A DNA stretch of 42,710 nucleotides from Alphaproteobacteria bacterium. Its GTDB lineage: Bacteria; Pseudomonadota; Alphaproteobacteria; GCA-2731375. The first letter of the stretch is position 1; each line of letters starts with the position of its first letter. Shown here in pieces: positions 32,709 to 40,652 of the stretch. The notes under the pieces are model-generated. The model was not told where the DNA came from. It saw nothing but the letters and a program-made list of their open reading frames with translations, and searched no databases. Position numbers and translations under genes: made by a program. The DNA lies in NCBI GenBank assembly GCA_030746635.1, contig JASLMH010000016.1:1-42710 (forward strand), written 5' to 3'.

Positions 32709-33593
32709 ATGTCCGAAATGCAGATGGTCGGCGACAGCTTCCGCCTCGGCTACCGGGCCCAGCGGCATTGGGACGGCGCCATGGCCGGCGCCTTCTTCTG
32801 CGGCGAATTGGGGGCGGGGCTGTTCCTGGCGGCGATGGTGCTGGAGGTGGTGCCGGGGATGCTGCTCGGCCTGTTGCTGACCGGCGTCGGCAAGCCGATC
32901 CTTCATTTCGCCCACCTGGGGGCGCCGGGGAAATCCTGGCGCGCCATCCTGCGGCCCGATAGGTCCTGGACCAGCCGGGGCCTGATCGCCATCGTGGTGT
33001 TCTGCGGTGCCGGCCTGCTGCACACCGTCAACGCCGCCACCGGCGATGTCATCCCGTTCGATCGGGCATGGCAGGTGCTGGCCGGTGCCGCCGCCCTGGT
33101 GGTGCTGACCTACCAAGGCTTCGCCATGTCCCATTCCACCGCCATCGCCCTGTGGAGCACGGCGATGATGCCCATCGCCGGCCTGCTCTACGGTCTGGCC
33201 GGCGGCGTCATCGTCAGCCTACTGCTGCGGAGCGGCGCGGCCGGGCCGTTGCTCATGGTGGCGCAGGGCCTGCTGCTGGCGGTCGGGGTCATGCTGTTTT
33301 GTCTCCTGTACGCCGCCCAACACGGCTCGCCCGGCGGCCGGCTGTCGGCGGAGTTGCTGTTTCGCGGCCGCTATGCCCGCTGGTTCCATGGTGTCGTCGT
33401 GGCCGTGGGACTGGTGCTGCCGACGCTGGCCTTTTGGCTGGGCGGCGGCGGGCCGATCAATCTGGCCATCGCGGCGGCGGGCGTGCTGGCCGGCTTCCTC
33501 GCCTTCCGGATCCTGGTCTTCAAGGCCGGGGTCTACGAACCGGTGATGGATTTCAGCGCCCTGCTGGGCGATAGCGGAAAGGCCATCCCATGA
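32709..33593 (+). CDS. NrfD/PsrC-type membrane anchor subunit
   Basis: This 294-residue polytopic protein has about eight hydrophobic segments. The first contains GELGAGLFLAAMV, the hallmark of NrfD/PsrC anchors, followed by GKPILHFAHLGAPGKSWRAI. It should exchange electrons between the FeS subunit and the quinone pool without heme. The ATG at 32709 is five bases after the FeS gene stop. Its TGA overlaps the next ATG. With the two preceding genes it forms a complete A-B-C membrane oxidoreductase. Confidence 0.88.
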   Translation: MSEMQMVGDSFRLGYRAQRHWDGAMAGAFFCGELGAGLFLAAMVLEVVPGMLLGLLLTGVGKPILHFAHLGAPGKSWRAILRPDRSWTSRGLIAIVVFCGAGLLHTVNAATGDVIPFDRAWQVLAGAAALVVLTYQGFAMSHSTAIALWSTAMMPIAGLLYGLAGGVIVSLLLRSGAAGPLLMVAQGLLLAVGVMLFCLLYAAQHGSPGGRLSAELLFRGRYARWFHGVVVAVGLVLPTLAFWLGGGGPINLAIAAAGVLAGFLAFRILVFKAGVYEPVMDFSALLGDSGKAIP

Positions 33594-34489
33594 CCGTTGT
33601 TCTAGCCGAAGCCGATATTGCGCCGTTGCTGTCCTACGATGCGCTGATCCCAGCCATGGAAAAGGCGCTGGCCGCTTTTTCCGCCGGGCAGGTGATCCAG
33701 CCGGTGCGCAATATGCTGACCATCGAAGAGGAGAAACGCTACCTGGGCGTGATGCCGGCGGTGACGGACAATGCCATGGGCGCCAAGCTGGTGAGTTTCT
33801 ATCCGGGCAACGCTGGCTCGCCACTCCCCACGCACCTGGCCACCATCGCCCTATTCGAGCCGTCGACCGGCCAGCCGCTGGCCTTCCTGGACGGCCGCCT
33901 GATCACCGAGATGCGTACCGCGGCCGTCTCGGCCGCCGTGACCAAATATGCCGCCAAGCCCGATGCCCGGGTGCTGGCCCTGCTGGGCAGCGGCGTACAG
34001 GCCGACGCCCACCTGGACGCTCTCAAGCAGGTGCGTCCGATCGACGAGGTGCGGGTCTGGAGCCGAACCAAGGCACATGCCGAGGCCTTCGCCGAACGGC
34101 ACGGCGCCCAGGCCATGGACGCCGAGGCCGCCGTGCGCGGCGCCGACGTCATCGTCGCTGCCACCAACGCCCTGGAACCGGTCCTGCGCGGCGCCTGGCT
34201 GGCCGACGGCGTCCACGTCAACACCGTCGGCTCGCCCCGGCCGACCTGGCGGGAGTTGGACGATGACGCCATGGCCAATACCCTGATCGCCGATTCCCGC
34301 GACGCCGTGGCCCAGGAATCCGGCGACGTGATCCTGTCGGGCGCGACGGTGTTCGCGGAAGCCGGCGAGATCTTCACCGGCGATAAGCAGGTGCCGCCGG
34401 GCGCCACCACTGTCTTCAAGTCGGTCGGCCTGGCGGTCGAGGATATCGCCACGGCCCGGCTGGTCTACGACGCCTGGGAATCCCGTTAA
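33590..34489 (+). CDS. Ornithine cyclodeaminase/mu-crystallin family protein
   Basis: This 299-residue NAD(P)-dependent protein has the family's FLDGRLITEMRTAAVSAAVTKY block, the Rossmann loop LALLGSGVQADAHLDAL, VRVWSRTKAHAEAFAER, VIVAATNALEPVL and HVNTVGSPRPTWRELD. Members include ornithine cyclodeaminase, alanine dehydrogenase and ketimine reductase (mu-crystallin). Ketimine or imino acid chemistry is therefore plausible, but substrate is unknown. It is joined by an ATGA overlap to the membrane subunit gene, so it is the fourth gene of the molybdoenzyme operon, an unusual pairing. It ends nine bases from the convergent cyclase-hydrolase gene. Confidence 0.9.
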   Translation: MTVVLAEADIAPLLSYDALIPAMEKALAAFSAGQVIQPVRNMLTIEEEKRYLGVMPAVTDNAMGAKLVSFYPGNAGSPLPTHLATIALFEPSTGQPLAFLDGRLITEMRTAAVSAAVTKYAAKPDARVLALLGSGVQADAHLDALKQVRPIDEVRVWSRTKAHAEAFAERHGAQAMDAEAAVRGADVIVAATNALEPVLRGAWLADGVHVNTVGSPRPTWRELDDDAMANTLIADSRDAVAQESGDVILSGATVFAEAGEIFTGDKQVPPGATTVFKSVGLAVEDIATARLVYDAWESR

Positions 34490-34498
34490 TTCGCGACC

Positions 34499-35917
34499 CT
34501 ACTCGTCCTCGGCCAGGAAGTTCCGCACTTCGTTCAGGAAGCGCGGCCAGGCCGGCTCGTCCTCCAGGATCAGGTGGTTGGCGCCCTCCAGCGGGACGAA
34601 GCGGGCATTCGGGATCATCGCCGCCAGGCGCCGGCCTTCATCGAACGGCACGATGCCATCGTCGCGGCAGTGCAGCACCAGGGTCGGCGCCGTGACCTGG
34701 CCGAGCAGATCGCTGACATCGACGTTTAGGTTCGCCTCGCGAATGCGCACGGCGTTTTCCGGCGATACACTGATCTTCTGGAGCTCGTTGAACCAATCCC
34801 ACTGTTCCTGCGTACCGCCGGGCACGAAGCTCGAGGTGAACAATTGCCGAAAGGCCGGATTGTCCTGTCCCCAGCCATGCTTGATCAAGGTCAGCATGGC
34901 TTCCGCCTGCTCCGCCTCTTCCGGGTTTCCTCGCTGCAGTGAACCCCGGGTGTATCCGCCATACAGAACCAACCGACTGACCCGTTCCGGGTGCCGGACC
35001 GCATAGGCGGCGGAAATGGCACAGCCCTGGGAAACACCGAACAAGGGGAAGCGTTCCAAACCGACGGCGTCGACGACAGTTTCCAGATCGGCCAGGAAGG
35101 CGTCGAACGAGACCTCCTCGGTATCCCAGTCCGACAGGCCGTTGGCGCGCTGGTCGAAGCGGACCAGCATGTGATCGCGGCTCAATTCCTGCAGCAGGTG
35201 CCGCCAGATCGGGCTCTCCCAATCGAATTCCAGGTGGCTCATCCAATGGGGCGACCTGACCAGGGGCGGGCCGTTGCCGGCGGTGGCATAGGCGATCTGC
35301 GTGCCGTCGGGGGCGATGCAGAAGCGGATGTCCTGCGCCACTGGAATGGTTTTGCCCGCACCGGGCTCCGCCGCCGGCGTGGCGGCCGTCACGCCGTCCC
35401 AGCGCCAGACCCGCAGCGGCTTGTCGATGTTCTTCAGATCGATTTCACCGGCGTCGATAAAGGTGATGCCGACCTTGCCGGCGACTTGATTGTAGACGCT
35501 GTCGGACGCCAACAGACCGCCGTTCGGCGCCTGGCGTTCGAGGCGGGCGGCGATGTTGACACCGTCGCCGAAGATGTCGTCATCCTCGATAATGATATCG
35601 CCGAGGTTGATGCCGATGCGGAACTCGATCGGGGTTTCGCCGCTCGGATCGGCATTGCGTTCGGCCATGGCGTTCTGGAAATCGACCGCGCAGGCCACCG
35701 CATCGACGACACTGGCAAACTCGACCAGCGCGCCGTCGCCCATCATCTTGACAACCCGGCCGGCGTGCTCCGCGACGGCCGGGTCGAAGCGGTCGCGCCA
35801 GATCGCGCGCAGGGCCGCCATGGTGCCGGTTTCGTCCGCCCCCATCATGCGGCTGTAGCCGACCACGTCGGCCGCCAGGATAGCCGCCAGCCTGCGCGTA
35901 ACGGATGACTCGCTCAT
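34499..35917 (-). CDS. Class III adenylate/guanylate cyclase fused to alpha/beta hydrolase
   Basis: This 472-residue two-domain protein starts with a class III cyclase domain (about residues 5-170). AADVVGYSRMM holds the first metal Asp, MMGDGALVEF the second, and FGDGVNIAARLE the transition-state Asn and Arg, so the domain looks catalytically complete. After a linker comes an alpha/beta hydrolase domain (about 215-470) with the nucleophile Ser in GVSQGCAIS, the acid in LHCRDDGIVP and the His in EGANHLILED. It is probably cytoplasmic. Such fusions occur in alphaproteobacteria; whether the hydrolase acts as sensor, effector or lipase-like enzyme is unknown. The start ATG at 35917 follows GAGGGTG. 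The upstream ORF extension is not protein-like. Confidence 0.88.
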   Translation of the reverse strand: MSESSVTRRLAAILAADVVGYSRMMGADETGTMAALRAIWRDRFDPAVAEHAGRVVKMMGDGALVEFASVVDAVACAVDFQNAMAERNADPSGETPIEFRIGINLGDIIIEDDDIFGDGVNIAARLERQAPNGGLLASDSVYNQVAGKVGITFIDAGEIDLKNIDKPLRVWRWDGVTAATPAAEPGAGKTIPVAQDIRFCIAPDGTQIAYATAGNGPPLVRSPHWMSHLEFDWESPIWRHLLQELSRDHMLVRFDQRANGLSDWDTEEVSFDAFLADLETVVDAVGLERFPLFGVSQGCAISAAYAVRHPERVSRLVLYGGYTRGSLQRGNPEEAEQAEAMLTLIKHGWGQDNPAFRQLFTSSFVPGGTQEQWDWFNELQKISVSPENAVRIREANLNVDVSDLLGQVTAPTLVLHCRDDGIVPFDEGRRLAAMIPNARFVPLEGANHLILEDEPAWPRFLNEVRNFLAEDE

Positions 35918-35993
35918 CACCCTCGATCCAACCTGTTTCCCCTTCGGCAATGGTAACTTGGCGGCGGACGGGATGCCTAACCAAAAACGCGGG

Positions 35994-36323
35994 CTAACAA
36001 CGTTGGAAAACGCGCGTGGTCGAGGCGATCTTCCCGGCGAACCGATCCCAGCCGCGCATCGCCTTGAACTCGGGGGTTTCCAGGGCTTCGGGGCCGTCCA
36101 GTTCATAGATCGTGGTGTAGCAGCGGGCCGGCGAGGCGGAGCCGACCCCAACCTCGGTGACCCAGGTGTCGCCGACCGAGACATAGCGGACGCCGGCGTT
36201 GACGCCGGGGCAGGCCAGCGCGTCGGGCAGATGTACCTCGTCGTACCAGGTGTTCCAGGCCTCCTCCTCCGCCGGATCGATCTCGGCCGTGACGATCAAC
36301 AGGCATTTGGGGAAATCGGGCAT
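35994..36323 (-). CDS. EthD-like dimeric alpha-beta barrel protein
   Basis: This 109-residue ferredoxin-like-fold protein starts PKCLLIVTAEIDPAEEEAWNTWYDEVHLPDALACPGV, a pattern typical of EthD/DUF4286-type small barrels in which the WYDEVHLPD strip lies near the ligand pocket. It continues with RCYTTIYELDGPEAL. These proteins are accessory or minor enzymes in breakdown of small organics. The start ATG at 36323 follows CGGAG. It is 76 bp upstream of the cyclase-hydrolase gene on the same strand and divergent from the MFS pair. Function unknown. Confidence 0.78.
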   Translation of the reverse strand: MPDFPKCLLIVTAEIDPAEEEAWNTWYDEVHLPDALACPGVNAGVRYVSVGDTWVTEVGVGSASPARCYTTIYELDGPEALETPEFKAMRGWDRFAGKIASTTRVFQRC

Positions 36324-36387
36324 CAGATTGCTCCGCTGTCGGTGAATGACTTTGCCAATGATAGCCGGCGGATGCCAAGTTTAGGCC

Positions 36388-37671
36388 ATGAACAACGGCA
36401 GCCAGAGCACCGAGGCCTCGTTCGAGGCCTTTCGCGGCCAGGCCCTCGGCATCTTCGCGGTGCTCTGCGCCGGCTTCGTGGCCAGCCAGTTCTACCGTGT
36501 ATCGAACGCGGTGATCGCGCCGGAACTGATGCGCACCCTGGCGATCTCGGCCGAAGCCATGGGGGTGATCACGGGGATGTATTTCCTCACCTTCGCCGCC
36601 GCGCAATTGCCGGCCGGCATCCTGCTCGACCGCTTCGGGCCGCGCCGGACCATGTCGGCCCTGTTCATCCTGGCCGTCGTCGGCAGCGTGGTGTTCGCCC
36701 TGGCCCAGGGGGTGGCGGGGCTGGCCATCGGCCGGGGCCTGATGGGCCTGGGCTGCGCCACCGGGTTGATGGGCGCGCTGGTTGCCATCGCCCGCTGGTT
36801 CCCGCCCGGGCGCTTCGCCCAGCTCAGCTCGCTGCTTTACACCATCGGCGGCGCCGGCTTCCTGCTGGCGACGACGCCGCTGGCGGCGATCGCCGGCGGC
36901 TTCGGCTGGCGCGGCGCCTTCTGGATGATGGCGGTCGTCACCGCCCTGCTGGCGGTCTTGCTGTATGCCGTGGTGCGGGATCGGCCGGCCGGCCAGGAAA
37001 TACCCGAGAGCGCCCGCGAAACGCCGGGGGAGATCTGGCAGGGCATGAAGGACGTGCTGGCCAACCGCGAACTGCGCTTCGTCTGCGCCATGCAGTTCGT
37101 CACCTTCGGCACCACCCTGGCCGTGGTCGGGCTGTGGGCCGGGCCGTATTTCAACGACGTGCACGGCCTGCAAGGGGTGATGCGGGGCAATCTGCTGTTG
37201 CTTTTGAACATTTCCATGCTTGTCGGGGTAATGGCCTTTACCTTCATCGAACGCTGGCTGAACAGCCGCAAATGGGCGATCGGCGGCGGTGCCATCCTAT
37301 CCGTCGTGCTGCTGGCGATCCTGGCCCTGGTGCCGGACCTCGGCCTCTGGCCGGCCACCGTGCTGTTGGTGGCATTCGGGCTGTCCAGTGCCCACGTCAT
37401 GCTGATCCACGCCCATGCCCGGGTCGTGCTGCCGGACCATCTGGTCGGACGCGGCCTGACCCTGCAGAACCTGGCGGTGTTCCTGGGCGTGTTCACGATC
37501 CAGTCGGCCTCGGGCCTGATCGTCGGCCAGTTCGACGATGGCACTGCCGGCGCGCCGGAAGCCGCCTATCGGGCGGTGTTCGGCTTTCTGGCCCTGGCCA
37601 CCCTGCTGGCCCTGGCGATCTACCTGCGCTGCCGGAACGTGCGGCCGATGGCGGAAGGGGCGGCGACGTGA
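36388..37671 (+). CDS. MFS transporter (NarK/OFA-like)
   Basis: This 427-residue transporter has about twelve membrane segments. After the first helices comes GILLDRFGPRRTMS, the signature loop 2-3 motif of the major facilitator family, followed by RGLMGLGCATGLMGAL and GGFGWRGAFWMM. The central loop (RDRPAGQEIPESARETPGEIWQ) divides the two halves. It should move a small solute, perhaps an organic acid, across the inner membrane. The start ATG at 36388 is weakly supported (TTTAGGCC). Its TGA overlaps the GTG of a second MFS gene. Substrate unknown. Confidence 0.9.
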   Translation: MNNGSQSTEASFEAFRGQALGIFAVLCAGFVASQFYRVSNAVIAPELMRTLAISAEAMGVITGMYFLTFAAAQLPAGILLDRFGPRRTMSALFILAVVGSVVFALAQGVAGLAIGRGLMGLGCATGLMGALVAIARWFPPGRFAQLSSLLYTIGGAGFLLATTPLAAIAGGFGWRGAFWMMAVVTALLAVLLYAVVRDRPAGQEIPESARETPGEIWQGMKDVLANRELRFVCAMQFVTFGTTLAVVGLWAGPYFNDVHGLQGVMRGNLLLLLNISMLVGVMAFTFIERWLNSRKWAIGGGAILSVVLLAILALVPDLGLWPATVLLVAFGLSSAHVMLIHAHARVVLPDHLVGRGLTLQNLAVFLGVFTIQSASGLIVGQFDDGTAGAPEAAYRAVFGFLALATLLALAIYLRCRNVRPMAEGAAT

Positions 37672-38903
37672 CCGCGGGCAACGGCCCGCGGTCGGGGCCG
37701 CTGCCGCTGCACGGCACGGCGGAGAAGCCCGCGTCGATGCCCTGGGCGCTGCTGGCGGCCGCGTGCCTGGCATCCTTTGCCATCACCGCCTCCGGCAGCA
37801 CCCGGGCGCCGTTCCTGATCGACATGGCCCGCGACCTCGACGTCAGCCTGCCCATGGTCGCCAATCTGTTCGGCCTGATCTCGGTTTCCTGGGGCGTCGC
37901 CTCGTTCGTCGCCGGCGCCGGTTCCGATCGCTGGGGTCGGCGGCCGTTTCTGGTCGGCGCGCCGGTCGGCCTGGCCCTGTGCATGGTCGCCGTCGCCAAT
38001 TCCGAAAGTTACCTGGCGGTGGTGAGTTGGGCGGTCGCCGGCGGCGGTTTCGCCGGCTTGTTCACCGGCGTCAGCCTGGCCGAGGTGGCCAGCCGGGTGG
38101 TCGACCACCAGCGCGGCCGGGCCTTGAGTTGGGTGATGAGCGGCCAGTCCCTGACCATGTTGATCGGCGTCCCGCTGGCAGCCCTGATCGGTGCCGGTAT
38201 CGGCTGGCGCGGCGTGCATATCTGCGTCGCCGCCCTGTCGCTGATCTCGGCCGTGGCGATGTTCGCCACCACCAGACCCGCCTCGCATCCGGTCAGCGGT
38301 CGCGTCAGCGCCGCCTCGCCGCCGCCGACCTTGCGCGCCGCCGTCTCGGCCCGGGTGGTCAAGCTGCTGGCCAGCGTCGTCGCCGAGCGGATCTGTTTCG
38401 GCCTGGCGGCGGTCTATTACGCCACCTTCCTGCAATCGACGCACGGCCTGTCGTTGCAGGTGCTGGCCCTGCCGTTGGCGGTGTTCGCCGTCGGCAACAT
38501 CCTGGGCACCCTGCTGGGCGGCCAGTTGGCCGATCGCCTGGCGAACCGCATGCTGACCTTCGCGGTGGCGATGATCGCCTCGGGCGTGGTGGCGATCCTG
38601 TTGTTCGGCTGGCGACCCAACGTGACGGTATCGGTGACCCTGGGCTTCCTTTACGGCCTCTGCAATGCCCTGGCCCGGCCCTCCCTGATGGCGTCCCTAG
38701 CGGAGGTGCCGGCCCATGTGCGCGGCACCGTCATGGGCCTGAACAGCACCGTCGCCTCGATCGGCTGGCTGGCCGCCGCCGCCCTGGGCGGCTGGATGCT
38801 GGCCACCGTCGGCTTCGACGGCTTCGGCCCCCTGGCGGCGCTGCTGGCGATCTCCGGCGCCGCCCTGGCCCTGCTGGGTCCAAGCATCGTCGACCGCAAA
38901 TAG
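37668..38903 (+). CDS. MFS transporter
   Basis: This 411-residue second facilitator has about twelve hydrophobic segments and the loop motif GAGSDRWGRRPFLVG after helix two, repeated in weaker form as GGQLADRLANRML in the second half. I start at the GTG at 37668, whose GTGA overlaps the previous stop and which has GGAAGGGG upstream. The much longer track ORF is a shadow of the first MFS gene. The two transporters are clearly different in sequence, so this is not a recent duplication. It is only four bases from the stop of the convergent amidase. Substrate unknown. Confidence 0.9.
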   Translation: MTAGNGPRSGPLPLHGTAEKPASMPWALLAAACLASFAITASGSTRAPFLIDMARDLDVSLPMVANLFGLISVSWGVASFVAGAGSDRWGRRPFLVGAPVGLALCMVAVANSESYLAVVSWAVAGGGFAGLFTGVSLAEVASRVVDHQRGRALSWVMSGQSLTMLIGVPLAALIGAGIGWRGVHICVAALSLISAVAMFATTRPASHPVSGRVSAASPPPTLRAAVSARVVKLLASVVAERICFGLAAVYYATFLQSTHGLSLQVLALPLAVFAVGNILGTLLGGQLADRLANRMLTFAVAMIASGVVAILLFGWRPNVTVSVTLGFLYGLCNALARPSLMASLAEVPAHVRGTVMGLNSTVASIGWLAAAALGGWMLATVGFDGFGPLAALLAISGAALALLGPSIVDRK

Positions 38904-38907
38904 CGCC

Positions 38908-40254
38908 TCAATCGAGGGGCGGCCGGGCCAAGTGCCAATCCGTGGCCGCCTGATAGGCGACGCCGGCCCGCAGCAGCAGCGGCTCCCGCCACCAGGCCGC
39001 CTCCAGTTGCAGCCCCGCCGGCAGGCCGTCGGCGGTGAAGCCGCAGGGCAGCGACAGGCCCGGCAGTTCGCCGAAGGCGCCGCAATAGGTGTTGCGGGTG
39101 GCATCCCGGGTCGCCTCCAGCAGCGAGCGGTCTTCCTCCACCGGCGGCACCAGGCTCGGCACCGTCGGCGATAGCAGGATGTCGATGTCCCCGAACAGCC
39201 GGCCCAGGCGGGCCTTCCAGGATGCCTTGGCGGCCAACGCCCTGGAATAATCCACCGCCGAATAGTCGCGGCCGGTGATCATCCGGTCATAGACCTGGCC
39301 GTCGAACCATTCGCGGCCGCGGTCCAGCCTTTCAGCGTTGACGGCGCAGGCGTCGGCGAAAATCATCACGCTGGCCCAGGCCTGCATCTCGGCCGCCTCG
39401 GCCAGGTCGACGTCGACCAGTTCGGCGCCCCGGGCCTCCAGCACCCGGGCCGCCGCCATCACCAGCTCCGCCACCCCGGCATCGGCGTCGTCGAAATAGA
39501 AGCTTCGCGGCAGGCCGATCCGCACACCGGCGATGCCGTCGTCCAGGCTCGGCAGGAAGTTCTCCAACGGCCGCGCGGCCGAGACCGGGTCGGCCGGGTC
39601 GTGGCCGGCGATCACCGCGAACAGCCGCGCCACATCGGCCACCCGGCGGGCCAGTGGGCCGATGGTGTCGTGGGCCGGGCTGACCGGGGTGGAGCCGGTG
39701 TTCGGCACCCGGCCGTGGGTCGGCCGCAGGCCGGCGACGCCGGTCATCGAGGCCGGCAGGCGGATCGAGCCGCCGGTATCGCTGCCCAGCGCGGCGGCGC
39801 ACATATCGGCGATCACCGCCGCGCCGGAACCGCCCGACGAGCCGCCGGGCACCCGATCGGGGTCCCAGGGGTTGCGGCAGGGCCCGGCCAGCGGGTTGGT
39901 CGAGCGGATGCCGAAGGCCAGTTCCTGCATGTTGGCCTTGCCGATCAGCACGGCGCCGGCCCGGCGCAGGCGGCGGACCACGGTGGCGTCCTGGTTCGGC
40001 ACGTTGTCCTGGAAGAACAACGAGCCGGAGGTGGTGCGCAGGCCGGCGGTGTCGATGTTGTCCTTCACCGCCACCGGCAGGCCGTGCAGCAGGCCCAGCC
40101 AGCGGCCGTCGAGGGCCGCCCTATCGGCCGCCCGGGCCGCTTCGCGGGCGCCCGGGGCGTCCACCGTCAGCATGGCGTTGATCAGGCCGTTGTGCCGCTC
40201 GATCGCCGCCAGACAGGCCTCGGTGGCGGCCAGGGCGCCCGGCCCGCTCACCAC
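38908..40254 (-). CDS. Amidase signature enzyme (AtzE/GatA-like)
   Basis: This 448-residue amidase has the full triad: Lys in LPVAVKDNIDTAG, Ser in VPGGSSGGSGAAV and the nucleophile in GSDTGGSIRLPASMTGVAGLRPTHGRV. It is close in build to AtzE and GatA. The start is one of two consecutive GTG codons (40254 or 40251), overlapping the TGA of the AtzH-like gene upstream, so translation is coupled. AtzE is a 1-carboxybiuret hydrolase that needs the small AtzG partner; no AtzG-like gene is seen here. The set amidase, AtzH, amidase suggests breakdown of a ureide or amide. Confidence 0.9.
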   Translation of the reverse strand: MVSGPGALAATEACLAAIERHNGLINAMLTVDAPGAREAARAADRAALDGRWLGLLHGLPVAVKDNIDTAGLRTTSGSLFFQDNVPNQDATVVRRLRRAGAVLIGKANMQELAFGIRSTNPLAGPCRNPWDPDRVPGGSSGGSGAAVIADMCAAALGSDTGGSIRLPASMTGVAGLRPTHGRVPNTGSTPVSPAHDTIGPLARRVADVARLFAVIAGHDPADPVSAARPLENFLPSLDDGIAGVRIGLPRSFYFDDADAGVAELVMAAARVLEARGAELVDVDLAEAAEMQAWASVMIFADACAVNAERLDRGREWFDGQVYDRMITGRDYSAVDYSRALAAKASWKARLGRLFGDIDILLSPTVPSLVPPVEEDRSLLEATRDATRNTYCGAFGELPGLSLPCGFTADGLPAGLQLEAAWWREPLLLRAGVAYQAATDWHLARPPLD

Positions 40255-40652
40255 AGGGCCTCGCCGTCGGTGGTCGAGACATGGGCGGCGACCACCTTCC
40301 AGCCGACGTCGGGGAAGCGCACCAGGGTCTGGCTCTGGCGGCCGATCAGGTCCCTACCGCGCACCTTGAATTCCAGGTTGGTGGTGGCGAAATCCCGCCC
40401 CAGGGTGAGGATCTCCAGCCGCAGGCGCCGCTCCTTGATGCCCGGCCCTGGCTTGCGGGCGACCCGGTGGCGGTGGATTTCATCGAAGCCGTAACCCTGT
40501 TCGTTCATGGCGTAGCGGATGGTGTGCGGGCTGTGCCAAAACGTGGCGTCCAGGACCTCGACGTCCCTGTCGATCAGGGCCTGTTCGTAGCGTTCGAACA
40601 GCTCGCGGACCTCCTCGACCACGTCGGGGATGTTGGGGGTCAAATCGTCCAT
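40248..40652 (-). CDS. AtzH/HpxZ-like (DUF3225) NTF2-fold protein
   Basis: This 134-residue SnoaL/NTF2-like protein matches the DUF3225 group that includes HpxZ of oxalurate catabolism and AtzH of cyanuric acid catabolism. Landmarks are VEEVRELFERYEQALIDRDVEVLDATFW, HTIRYAMNEQGYGFDEIHRHR, LGRDFATTNLEFKVRGRDLIGRQSQTLVRF and a closing GWKVVAAHVS. AtzH hydrolyses a carboxy-biuret dead-end form, as I recall; other members may be catalytic or structural. It overlaps both neighbours: its ATG shares a base with the upstream amidase stop, and its TGA lies inside the next amidase start. The track ORF is longer only as a shadow. Confidence 0.85.
   Translation of the reverse strand: MDDLTPNIPDVVEEVRELFERYEQALIDRDVEVLDATFWHSPHTIRYAMNEQGYGFDEIHRHRVARKPGPGIKERRLRLEILTLGRDFATTNLEFKVRGRDLIGRQSQTLVRFPDVGWKVVAAHVSTTDGEALW

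Noticed and set aside
35958-37667. N-terminal 570 residues of the second MFS ORF
   Set aside because: This is an alternate frame of the first MFS gene and upstream DNA; the GTG at 37668 is a coupled start with a ribosome site.
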